Assembly (NCBI GenBank): GCA_026770025.1
Contig: JAMXDE010000004.1
Span: 2,666,001 to 2,730,000, forward strand
Reading direction: 5' to 3'
From: Craspedostauros australis
Taxonomy: Eukaryota > Bacillariophyta > Bacillariophyceae > Mastogloiales > Achnanthaceae
Length of the DNA stretch: 64,000 nt
Shown here: piece after piece, positions 54,455-64,000 of the stretch
Numbering within the stretch: the first letter of the stretch is position 1
How the letters are laid out: every line of letters begins with the position of its first letter
Made by a program: the position numbers and the translations under genes
The notes under the pieces: model-generated
The model's input: only the letters and a program-made list of their open reading frames with translations
Databases searched by the model: none
Told to the model about the DNA's origin: nothing

Positions 54455-57400
54455 ATGGCAACAAAGAACAGCCAGCCATCGATGATCACAGCGTTCCTCA
54501 TCCTCATCGCCTTGGCGTCTCAGATTCCATGCACCATCGCTCATCAGGAATGCTGCTCCTGGAACTTTCGAGATTGTGACGAAACCACCAGCGACTATTG
54601 CAAAGAAAACCGCGAACACTGCGAGGATGATTGCGGCGCAGTGTGGATCACTCCAATGAACACCGACTTCTGTGCCGCACGTTGGGAACTCTGCCCGAAC
54701 ACAGCCGTCCACGTGACTGGAGAATGCTGTGAGGGCACGTGGTGTGAACAGACCAGCGAGGTGAGTCCTTCTATCGAGTACTCCGCAGTGTTCGTCTACC
54801 ATACTCCAGCGCGATGCATATTCGGCGATCCTCAACGACAAGATGGAATGTGACAGGATCTGCTTGGCATCAACGACCAAGCCATGGCTTTCCGTTCTCA
54901 ATTCCATCCCATGTGTAGTCTGCTCCGCTCTCACATTTCTCTCAATCGTTCCACCTCTTTGCTTCAATTTGCATACTCGTGCATGATCAACATCTACACC
55001 CACAGTATTGGAGATCATGCCAACCAATCAAGGACGAGTGCTGTTCCTGGAACAACCGAGATTGCACGGACAACTGGTACTGCAAGCAAGACAAATTCAA
55101 ATGCGAGAGTGATTGCAGCGGTGACTGGATCAAGCCGCCGAAGGATTGCTTGGCTCGGTATGACCACTGCCCAATCACAGACATCGGCATGCAGTCCAAC
55201 TGCTGTCCCGGGACGGTCTGCACCGACTTTGGGGTGAGTGCACAGTTTGGGTGGGGATAGTCGTGTTGTGTTGCCACGTCCTGGAGATGAACGATACCAC
55301 GATTCACTTGTGCGGCACAACGTAACTCACCTGTTCATACATGCCATGTCTCTATGCTCCATTCTCATACTCCGACTTGCTTCCGCGCGCTACCGCTACT
55401 TAGAACTGGCAAGCATGCGAACCTGGAACTCCCATTGGCGGGACGGACCCGTCTCCTACACCGTCCCCGACTTGCGAATCTACTCCAAACCCAACTTCAG
55501 CTCCAACGCGGCAGCCGATTGGAAGTCCAACTTCAGCTCCAACGGGCAACCCGACAGCAAATCCAACTGGAAGCCCCACATCAATGCCAACAGCTTCTCC
55601 CACGGCCTCTCCGACAGCGTTTCCTACAGCGACCCCAACAGTTGTCCCAACAGCGTCTCCAACAACGACCCCGACAGCGTTTCCGACAGCGTTTCCTACA
55701 GCGATCCCAACAATTGTCCCAACAGCGTCTCCAACAACTGCCCCGACATCCAAACCGACGGGTAGCCCAACGATTCGCCTGATCCCATCTCCGACTGCAC
55801 GGCCAACAGATACACCGACAATTGCACCAACGGCGGCGCCCACTACTTCGCCAGTCTCACCTTCAGCAACTACAGAGCAAAAGTGCTGCTCGTGGAACTT
55901 TAGGGACTGCGAAGACTCCACCACCGACTATTGCAAAGAGAACGGCGATCATTGCGAAAACGAATGTGGCGGAGTGTGGCTCACCCCTGTGGAGACCAGC
56001 TCTTGCGCTGCGTATTGGGAACTATGCCCCAACACTGCTGTGCATGAGACCGGAGAGTGCTGCGAAGGAACGTGGTGCGAGCAAACTAACGAGGTGAGTA
56101 CACCACAACACTTGGGGTGGATGGAACGGTTGATTATCTGCCAACCCTGCTTGGTTGGATTTGATTGGGCATGGGCAGGCATGCTATGCCTCAAAGTAGA
56201 GGAGTGTGTCGCTCGACTCGGCCCTCCATGCAATGCAGGCGCTCTTGAAACTCCTACCACCCTCCAGCTTCTGAAACGAACCTGTCACTCTTCTCCAATC
56301 TCACTATTTCACCAAAACAACCCACACGATCACACTCAATGCCACAGCATTGGAGATCATGCCAACCAATCAAGGACGAGTGCTGTTCCTGGAACAACCG
56401 AGATTGCACGGACAACTGGTACTGCAAACAAGACAAATTCAAATGCGAGAGTGATTGTAGCGGTAACTGGATCAAGCCGCCGAAGGATTGCTTGGCTCGG
56501 TATGACCACTGCCCATTCACAGACATCGGCATGCAGTCCAACTGCTGTCCCGGGACGGTCTGCACCGACTTTGGGGTAAGTAGAAGTACCAAAACAGGAA
56601 GGATATCATCACATCGCAGTCCGAATATTCGAGAAAGTTGTGAAATGCTCAATGCACCCTCATGTTTACACTCACAATTTCACTTCTTCATTCACCGCCA
56701 ACGCACTTTTCATTCAATTCTTCTACTCTTCTCCCCGTTGCCCGCACAGAACTGGCAAGCCTGCGAGCCGGGCACTCCAGTTGGCGGAACAGATCCACCT
56801 CGTACCGCCATGCCAACGAGTCGGCCAACTGCTGGCCCAACCATCGGACCAACCACAAACCCAACACGCAGCCCCACTGTCGCACCAACGAAATCACCTT
56901 CGACGAAGGCGCCGACCTCACCACCAACCTGGTCACCAACTTTGTCGCCAACTTCGCCACCAACGTCGTCACCAACCGAAATACCTGTTGATGGGCCAAC
57001 CAACGCACCGACGCTGGTGCCCACCAATTCACCGACAACTCGTCCCGTGATCCCTCCCACATCGTCTCCGACCATGGAACCGAGCGGTTCGCCCACCAAA
57101 CAGCCAGTCGCCTCTCCAACATCATCTCCGACCCTCGGACCGACGACTTCTCCAACAACGACGCCGACTTCAGAGCCAACGCCAAGCCCAACTGACCAAG
57201 CTACAGCGAATCCAACAGCAGACGATATCGGCGATATCACATTCCCCACTGGCGACTTCATTACGGCAGGCACAGCCAACGAAAGGATTACCTTTCCCGA
57301 GCCACCGGAACCAAGCTTCCCACCTCGTGCCAACTGCCCGCACGAAGAATCTGGGCTCCGGGAATGGCAAACGTTTCTCCCATCCACTGGGAACGTACAG

Positions 57401-60400
57401 ATCCCAGACGATACTCGTGTGGTCATCCGGCGTTCCATTTCTGAAACCCTCGGAAAGGTGACGATTCCAGCTTCATCCGAACTGATCATTGGTGAGGATG
57501 CGGATGGTATCACCATGGATACAGCCGGCTTTGATGTCCAAGGCAAATTGACGATTGGGTCGCCAGATTGCCGCATCGAAACGCCTGTGACAATCACCCT
57601 GCATGGCAGCCGTCCCAGCGACGTGGTCACGAATGTTCCTGATCCCACCGTCAAGGGAATTTCAGTTTCCGGCGAACTCAACATCCACGGCAAGCGGTAT
57701 TACAGAACGTGGACTCGACTTGCACTGACTGTCGAAGCAGGCGACGACATCCTGATGGTGCAGAACAAGGTAAACTGGGAAGAAGGACAAGAGATTGTGC
57801 TGATCACGACGGCGATGAAGGATTCTCGCGAATGGCACAGAAATGAAGTCGCCATCGTGAAGCGAGTGATTCACGACCCGATCAACGGCGCAGGCGTCGG
57901 TTCTGCCGTCCTTCTCGAGTCTCCTGTCCAGTACGACCACAACGCCAACAAAGGCTACCAAGGAGAAGTTGGCTTGCTCAGCCGTACCGTCATGATCCAA
58001 GGCGACGAATCTTCTGAACCTACTGATCCAGACCCGCTGAACTGCCGCGATGACGGCCGGTTCAACCTTGGCGATCGCAACGTGCCATGCCCGAACACTC
58101 AGCTCACAGGATACGGCGGACACGTGATCATTCGCGACGGCGGCCGTGGGTACGTGGAAGGGTTGGAACTGTATCGTATGGGCCAAACAAACGTGCTCGG
58201 AAGATATCCCATGCACTTCCATTTGCTGAGAGACAGTTGCGAGGATTGCTACTTCCGCGATTCTTCGATCCATCAATCGTACTATCGATGCATCTCCATT
58301 CACGGCACAAACTCACTGCAAGTCTCAGAGAACGTAGCCTACGATGTCACAGGATTCTGCTACTACATGGAGGATGGTGTGGAGACGGAGAACCGACTGG
58401 AGTACAATCTCGGTGCACATATCCACCTCTTGGGCGACTCGCCACCATGGGGTTGGGGTCAAGAGGTCGCGCCAGTGCGCCAAAGCAACACGCTCACGTT
58501 GCCAGCGGACATTGCTGCTTCCGCATTTTACATCACCAACGTGCACAATCACGTCATTGGGAATGTCGCATCGGGTGGCTGGGCTGGATTTGCCTTCCCC
58601 AATCTGAGAGCACCAGTTGGGCTGCACAAGAATGTTGCCATCTCGCCGGAGCAGGCCAACGGACTGACCATCGACGGAAACACCGCCCATTCCACCTCCT
58701 GGTGGTGGTTCCACGCAGCGGCATTCTACTTTGGCGGGTCGCTGTACTACGTCAACGATAATGGCAACGAAATCCTCGAGTACAATGCCGGCAGAGATTT
58801 TGGCTCGGATAGGGCTAGCGACTACCCGCTGCAGGTCACCAACAGCAAGGTATACCTGGCCGCAGCTGTCGGATTGGGTTCGTGGACTGGTCGTTTCGAT
58901 GTCGTCGGATTTGAATGCCACGACTGCGGATTGTCCCTCGAATCTCTTTCTAATGGCTTTTGGATCAACGACCTGCTTGTCGTCTGTCGCACCAACGTGC
59001 CCATCATGCTCCCGGAAGAAGCAGACGTGAGGCAGATTCATGCCGATGGTTTTATTTGGTACGACACCGATATGGAGCATATCATCACCAAGGCCACCTT
59101 CCGCAACTGCGGGTACCGATCTGACCAGTTCAATCAGTACGATAGCAACGCAGACCGCGGATGTGGCGACGAAAATGATATTGGCTGCTACGATGGCTCG
59201 AGCGTGTGGGGAATGCTCACGCACAGCGACCAGTTCGTCCCGGAACTGATGCAGGCAACGAAGGACATCGAATTTGATAACTGCGGACGGCGCTTCCGCA
59301 TGAACGATTTCCGCTGGCAACCACCGTATTCATCGGTCAGCGCCCGAGTTCAGAATTGGCTTGATATGGACGGCACAATCACGGGCCTGGGCGAAAGATC
59401 CGCAGCTGGGTCTGGGCTTTCCGATGCTGGCATGTGGTGGCAGGCCGACGAAGACAGTAAGTCCGTATGTTGCTACAATGGATTGTTTTGTGTCACCTAG
59501 CGGCGGCTGTGTTTGTTGTTTGCTTCGGAGAAGCGCACGTTCGTGGGCCAAATCAAAGTCACTGAACGCAATACGAGCGCATTCACAATCTATCACCATC
59601 AAATCTCAAACTCCTTGCGCCTCTTTCGACTTTGCGCCGTGTCATTGCGTTCCTCCGCACTGTGCTACACGAAATACACCACACTGCACTGCGGCATCCT
59701 TCAACACGCTCGCGCGTCTTCTACTCGTACGATAGGTGTGTACGATCCACAAGCACCGCTCTGGTTCTTCAGTCTGGAAACTGGTCCGCAGCGTGGTCTG
59801 GGCCATTTCAACATGAAATGGGACGACAGCCTCCACAACAGAATTGGTGGGGGCGAGTGCAGTAATGGCGACGTCAACGTGCCATGCCAACCGCATGGGT
59901 ACCTGCGCCACCTTGGTGAGCGATACGAGAACGATCCTGGATTGCCTGTGACAGCCAACGGTGACATCGTCGGCCCCGTCGGTGGCTTTGGCTGGAGGCT
60001 TGAGTTGGACGGAGGTGCACCCAGATCCCTCAAGTTTGACCTCATCGAAGTTGACTCGGACACTCCATTGCTGTTGAGCATCGCGTATCCTCAGGGCACC
60101 ACGTTCACCATCGTCGCCCACGCCGCCTGGTGCTACGCAACGCCTTCGTTCGCCTGCACGGCAACCTTCCAGCAGGTCGGATCGGTCTCGGAAGTGCTCC
60201 AATCCAACGGTGATACCTACCACGTCGACAACGATGGGGTGCTAACATTCCGCGTCGTCCAAACACCAAAGACGTGGGTTGGTACACCCGATTTCTACAT
60301 TCCAGATTACGACAGCCCTGGCAGGAAAGAAGGCGAGTTGGCACTGCAACGATTCGAACGCGACTCGGTTCGACTGCCGAGGAAGTCGTACGGTCCCTGG

Positions 60401-60577
60401 TTGCAGCTGGATGCATCGTGCTCCAACAACGGTGTGTACTGCACCGGGAGCGTCGTCGATTACAGGCCCAATGTCTGCCCTGGTGGGTACGTACAGACTG
60501 GATATGACACCTGCACCAACTCCCAAAACCCCACGCAGAAGTACTTCGCGGATGGAACATTCTCTGGTGTCCCATAA
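54455..60577 (+). CDS. Secreted G8 / parallel beta-helix protein (CEMIP/TMEM2-like) with duplicated Cys modules
   Basis: Six exons: 54455-54760, 55006-55233, 55404-56093, 56348-56575, 56750-59456, 59736-60577. All are GT-AG, the first four joins phase 0, the last phase 1, giving 1,666 aa. A signal peptide ('SMITAFLILIALASQIPC') leads Cys module A1 ('CCSWNFRDC...CCEGTWCEQT'), module B1 ('CCSWNNRDC...CCPGTVCTDFG') and a Pro-Thr stalk. A2, B2 and a second Pro-Thr stalk ('SPTSSPTLGPTTSPTTTPT') follow. From about residue 678 there is a G8 domain ('SGLREWQTFLPSTGNVQIPD', 'VTIPASSELIIGEDA', 'ISVSGELNIHG'), then parallel beta-helix repeats including 'GRYPMHFHLLRD', the HFH motif conserved in CEMIP/TMEM2, and a C-terminal exon. 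Animal relatives bind or cut hyaluronan (family knowledge); the ligand here is unknown. A cell-wall or matrix role is inferred. No membrane anchor is evident. Confidence 0.9.
55006..55233 (+). repeat. Duplicated Cys-rich exon B, copy 1
   Basis: Exon 2 of the G8 gene, 228 bp. It differs from the copy at 56348-56575 at about six positions (roughly 97% identical). The neighbouring A modules are far more diverged. Confidence 0.9.
56348..56575 (+). repeat. Duplicated Cys-rich exon B, copy 2
   Basis: Exon 4 of the G8 gene, the same length and phase as exon 2. Protein changes are few: Y to H at the first residue, D to N and I to F. Confidence 0.9.
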
Positions 60578-60991
60578 CGACCCTCTCTGCAAGAGTGCGA
60601 CCTCCGTGCTCAGCCACGCTCAATCCCACAGGCAACCAACGTTAGAGTTTGCTCCTTTCATGTTGTTGTACCATTGATTATAGCTTTACATGTGTACCAT
60701 ACATAAGCATTAGTCTCAATATTTATGAACAAGTGGAAGCTGATGCAGTCTCTATGTGTATTGGCGCAGTAACACGAGTGCGTTCAGTGTTCCTCATCAT
60801 CAGGCGACATTGCCACATGTGGAGAAAATGAAACATAGGAGGCGCTGCTCTCAATACCCCATGGCGTTCAATGGCTGTTGTTCCTTCAAAGCTTTCTTTC
60901 TATTTGGTGAATTATGTTCCCATTCACCCAGACACGTTCGTGCTATTACTCCCTGTACGTCCCATTCTTTCACCAGTAACCGGCACCCTGT
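60578..60991. other. Tail-to-tail 3' region, G8 / Ser-Lys-rich gene
   Basis: 414 bp between convergent stops. No gene or marked structure is seen. Confidence 0.4.
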
Positions 60992-63900
60992 TTATTCGTT
61001 GCAGACCGATAGAAAGGACAGTGGTTTTCCTGTCTTTTGGAACTTGATCTTGCGCGTGCTGTTTGGCTTCTTCGTCTCCTGCTTTTTCTTCTTCTTCTTC
61101 TTGGTGGTTGCTGCTGCTTTGTCGGCATGCTTCGAGGATACGGCCTTCGCCATTCCGGCGTCGCTTTCCAAACTATCGTCTTCATTCACGCCGCCGCTGC
61201 TGTAGGTCGTGTCGGTCGTGTGGCTCGTGATGCTGTTGTTGGATATGGACTTGTCCACCTGCGTTCGCCCTTTCGACGTCGAGGAAGTGGCAGTGTTGCC
61301 ATTTCCTGGTTGTTTGGATGTCGGTGTTGCTGTTGCAGATTGTCCCAGCGAGCGTGACGATAGACCAGAGAATCGAGAAACCTTGCGGCAACTGCCTCCG
61401 CTACCCCGGGCAGTCTCCGTCTCGATGGACCCGATATCCGATTCCGTGATGTCGGCGCTGGCTTCGCTTATGGTCGGACAGTCCTCGCTCCCCTGGAGTG
61501 AGACGGAGGATGACGTCGATGACAGGGTCGCGATGGAGGCATCGCTCGAGGTGGACATCGCGGATCGTGACGCGGTAGATTCCACGCTCCGGATGGACGT
61601 GGAGAGTGGAACTTCGAACGATTTGGTCGGTCGCAGTGGCTTTCTGCGTTTCAGTCCCTTGACATCAGAAGCAGACGGCAGCTTTGTCATGTCACCGCTG
61701 AAGGATTTCGATTTCTTCAGTGATTTTCGCTCTTTCTTCTTGGACGATTCCTTTTTCTTCTTCTTGGACTTCTTCACGTCATCGCTGATGCCGTCGCGAG
61801 AAGCGGACACATCAGGAAGCGACATGAAGGAGGTGGCGGTTACATCCATGATCTTGCGCAGCGACCGACTGGATTTTGGCTTCTTCTTGATGCCATCATC
61901 GCCGCTGCCCTTTGCATCTTTCTTGCTGCTGGATTTTCGTCGTTTGAGCTTCTCGCGTGGTTCCCCCGATGACGACTTTTTCTTTGGTTTCAAATTCCTT
62001 TGCGACGACGCCTTCCTGGTCTTCTTGTGCTTCGAACCTGTTGATCCGAGACTCATCATCGATTGCGGTTTCTTAATTGGATCTGCCTCGCCCTGTTTTG
62101 TCGCTCCGCGCATCATCTCCACCGATGTGCTGAGATGATCCAACAGCGCTCGTTGGCTGGACGGGTACTTTGGACCAGCATTATCATCGTCGTCGTCGCT
62201 ACTATCATGACTTGCAGCATCATTGGAATGTTTTCCTTGTTGCTGATCCGCGAGGGTCCGCGTCTCTTTCAGCTTCGCAATCATGCGTTCCATTTCGTGC
62301 AACGACGACGAGCTGCTCTCGCTGCTGTCGCAGCTGAAGGACTTGACGTTGAGCGTTCCTGACGATGACAGGATGTACATGGCATTCATCTTCTCCAACG
62401 CGGCGAGCGTCTCGCTGGCCTGCGCCGTGGATTGCGTCAGTTCGGCAAGATCGTCACCAGTCGTCGATGACGTTGACGTGTCCAAAGGATGCGACTCCAT
62501 CGGTTGCTGCTGCGACGCCTGCGAACTGCTCGTGAAGGAATGGAATGATTGGGATCTCAAGTTGGCCTTCCGCGGCGTCGCATCTTCATCCATGACGTTG
62601 CGATTGCTGCGCGAACTCTTCTTGCGCACATCCTTGCTGCTCGTGCTCTTGGAACGGCGCAACGATTTTGGCTTCTTCGTTGCCAATTCGCTGCCGCCAC
62701 GCGCACGTTCCGTCGTGTCTTGCAGCACATCGTCGGAATCATGCGACAGCTTGCCGTCCTTCGCGAGATGGCTGGTATCGCGCCGCTGCTTGGCGTTCAC
62801 CGTCGGGACGCTCGTGTTCATGACTTGCGAATTCATCAGGGTGTTGTTGCTGGCCGTGGTGCGCAGCGTGGAAAATGACTCATTGGACGAACCCGTCGCA
62901 TTGTCCATGATGTCGCTGCCGGCCATTGAACCCGAACTGAGCGTTCGGGAGGATTGTTGCGTTTGCGACGCGGGGCTTGCGCACAGGCTGTGGGCGGGTG
63001 GATCGATGATACGCACGCGCGGTTTATCAGACTGCGGTGGTTTGCCCGACTTTCTCGACGATCCGCCTGGAATGAGCGGCGGCGCCGGTGGCAATGTGTT
63101 AACGGCAACAGGTGGTCGTCCGGCCGTCGGGCTCGGTTTGGCCGTTGCTGCCAACGCGTTGATAAGGGCCTGAGACGGAGAGAATTCGTTCTTCTTGGGT
63201 CGTCGCTTTTTGATGAGGACACCGCTGGGGGAGATCAGAGTGGCCGGACGTCCTGGAACACGGCGCGGACCGCCGATGCTGGAACGAGAGTGCGCGCTGC
63301 GACCCGTGGCACTCGCGACGGAGTTGCCGGATGACATGGATTTCTGCTTGTTCATCTTTTGGAAGTGGTCTGTTAACGATGCCCCGATGCTGGTGTCTGA
63401 ATCGCTTCTGTGCGTGTCGACGCTCTCTGTCTCCGACAAGATGCCGAACTCGGACGACGCCGACACATCGGATTCATCCGTGACGGAGTGCAATGGAACG
63501 TTGTACTCGTCCTCGCTGTCATGATCATGATAATCGCCGTTCTCATCCAGATCTTCGAAGGACGACAGCTGCGTCGCCGAGGTCCCGATCGTGGCGTTTG
63601 CCGGTTCATCGGATGACGACGACGAGGACTCGATCGGCTGTCCGCCGTCGGCCCTTCCGGCATACGCCTTGATGTCCTTCAACGTGATGGATTGTCGAAT
63701 CTGACCGGATGGCAGAATGACGTGATCCTGTATGATGTCTATCTCGTAGCTTTCATCGGATTCGCAACTGTTGTGGCTGACGCTGTGGTGACTGGTGCTG
63801 CCGCGCCTCTTGCTGGATGCCGCGGTGTCCATGGTGATGGTGGTTGCCTTTCCGTCGCCGGGTCTGGCATCCACTTCGTACGTCGATTCGGCTGGTTTGA

Positions 63901-64000
63901 GGAGCTCGCTGTCCAGAGACAGAGCAAAGTCCGTGAGGGGTGTCTTGTCCTCATCGTCATCGTAGAAGCTGTGGCCGCTGCTGTCATCATCATCAGCTTC
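60992..64000 (-). CDS. Ser/Lys-rich low-complexity protein, 5' end outside window
   Basis: The frame is open from the window edge (64000) to the stop at 60992, at least 1,002 residues. An internal Met at 63874 is not necessarily the start, because acidic coding-like sequence ('DDDDSSGHSFYDDDEDKTPL') continues upstream. The protein is Ser-rich throughout with acidic patches, many SR/SK and RRKS motifs, and Lys-rich runs ('KKSKKKKKESSKKKERKS', 'KKKKKKKQETKKPN') that look like nuclear or nucleolar targeting signals. No folded domain is recognised. 'VILPSGQIRQSITLKDIKAY' near the N-terminal end is the most ordered-looking segment. It is likely disordered, heavily phosphorylated and possibly nuclear; function unknown. 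Confidence 0.75.
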   Translation of the reverse strand, partial: EADDDDSSGHSFYDDDEDKTPLTDFALSLDSELLKPAESTYEVDARPGDGKATTITMDTAASSKRRGSTSHHSVSHNSCESDESYEIDIIQDHVILPSGQIRQSITLKDIKAYAGRADGGQPIESSSSSSDEPANATIGTSATQLSSFEDLDENGDYHDHDSEDEYNVPLHSVTDESDVSASSEFGILSETESVDTHRSDSDTSIGASLTDHFQKMNKQKSMSSGNSVASATGRSAHSRSSIGGPRRVPGRPATLISPSGVLIKKRRPKKNEFSPSQALINALAATAKPSPTAGRPPVAVNTLPPAPPLIPGGSSRKSGKPPQSDKPRVRIIDPPAHSLCASPASQTQQSSRTLSSGSMAGSDIMDNATGSSNESFSTLRTTASNNTLMNSQVMNTSVPTVNAKQRRDTSHLAKDGKLSHDSDDVLQDTTERARGGSELATKKPKSLRRSKSTSSKDVRKKSSRSNRNVMDEDATPRKANLRSQSFHSFTSSSQASQQQPMESHPLDTSTSSTTGDDLAELTQSTAQASETLAALEKMNAMYILSSSGTLNVKSFSCDSSESSSSSLHEMERMIAKLKETRTLADQQQGKHSNDAASHDSSDDDDDNAGPKYPSSQRALLDHLSTSVEMMRGATKQGEADPIKKPQSMMSLGSTGSKHKKTRKASSQRNLKPKKKSSSGEPREKLKRRKSSSKKDAKGSGDDGIKKKPKSSRSLRKIMDVTATSFMSLPDVSASRDGISDDVKKSKKKKKESSKKKERKSLKKSKSFSGDMTKLPSASDVKGLKRRKPLRPTKSFEVPLSTSIRSVESTASRSAMSTSSDASIATLSSTSSSVSLQGSEDCPTISEASADITESDIGSIETETARGSGGSCRKVSRFSGLSSRSLGQSATATPTSKQPGNGNTATSSTSKGRTQVDKSISNNSITSHTTDTTYSSGGVNEDDSLESDAGMAKAVSSKHADKAAATTKKKKKKKQETKKPNSTRKIKFQKTGKPLSFLSVCNE

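Noticed and set aside
60970-62138. Plus-strand frames of about 300 codons opposite the Ser/Lys-rich gene
   Set aside because: They are antisense readings of Ser/Lys codon runs, giving Phe/Leu-rich text without domain content.
1-64000. Bacterial or viral origin of the window
   Set aside because: Spliceosomal introns, Tim9, mitochondrial carrier, SANT domain and plastid leaders show a nuclear algal genome; no viral structural gene was seen.

Overview
The window reads as nuclear DNA of a photosynthetic stramenopile, most likely a diatom. It is eukaryotic: genes carry GT-AG introns that restore known protein families across exon joins. A DUF6824 'GRGRPYQQHPGN' box, a urea transporter, a plastid DUF1995 protein, signal peptides followed by a plastid-type cleavage context (NA/YIMP, TG/FTTH) and long Pro-Thr repeats all fit diatoms. 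This assignment is inference from gene content; no species can be named.

Layout. 1-5 kb: a PIF/Harbinger/IS5-like DDE transposase (minus) beside an unrecognised 665-aa protein (plus). 5.6-12.3 kb: a CRAL-TRIO-like/DUF6824 protein, a mitochondrial carrier, Tim9 divergent from it, and a SANT/Myb-like protein. 12.3-19.8 kb: mostly without recognisable genes, with two weak hypothetical genes. 19.8-32 kb: a urea transporter with an unusual N-terminal extension, three members (A, B, C) of a secreted-type single-pass membrane family, an MHS-type MFS transporter and a plastid Rieske-like protein. 32-39.3 kb: an MscS channel, a DUF1995 protein, a leader-bearing unknown protein, and a divergent pair of FkbM methyltransferase and sulfotransferase.

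40.28-53.99 kb looks like one 13.7-kb DNA transposon. It has perfect 38-bp terminal inverted repeats, each flanked by TTAA, and holds a ~1,214-codon zinc-binding/DDE-type ORF broken by a single TGA, a heavily decayed prolyl oligopeptidase pseudogene, a (CACACCACACAT)-type microsatellite and telomere-like TTAGGG repeats. 54.4-60.6 kb: a six-exon, 1,666-aa G8/parallel-beta-helix (CEMIP/TMEM2-like) secreted protein with duplicated Cys-rich exons. 61-64 kb: the 3' part of a Ser/Lys-rich protein running off the window.

Functional themes: mitochondrial import (Tim9 next to a carrier of the class it escorts), nitrogen and metabolite transport (urea transporter, MHS symporter), and a secretory/cell-surface set (three membrane proteins, FkbM methyltransferase, sulfotransferase, G8 protein). 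Neighbouring genes are often tail-to-tail with only 170-420 bp between stops. Exon coordinates are from manual reading; no search was run.
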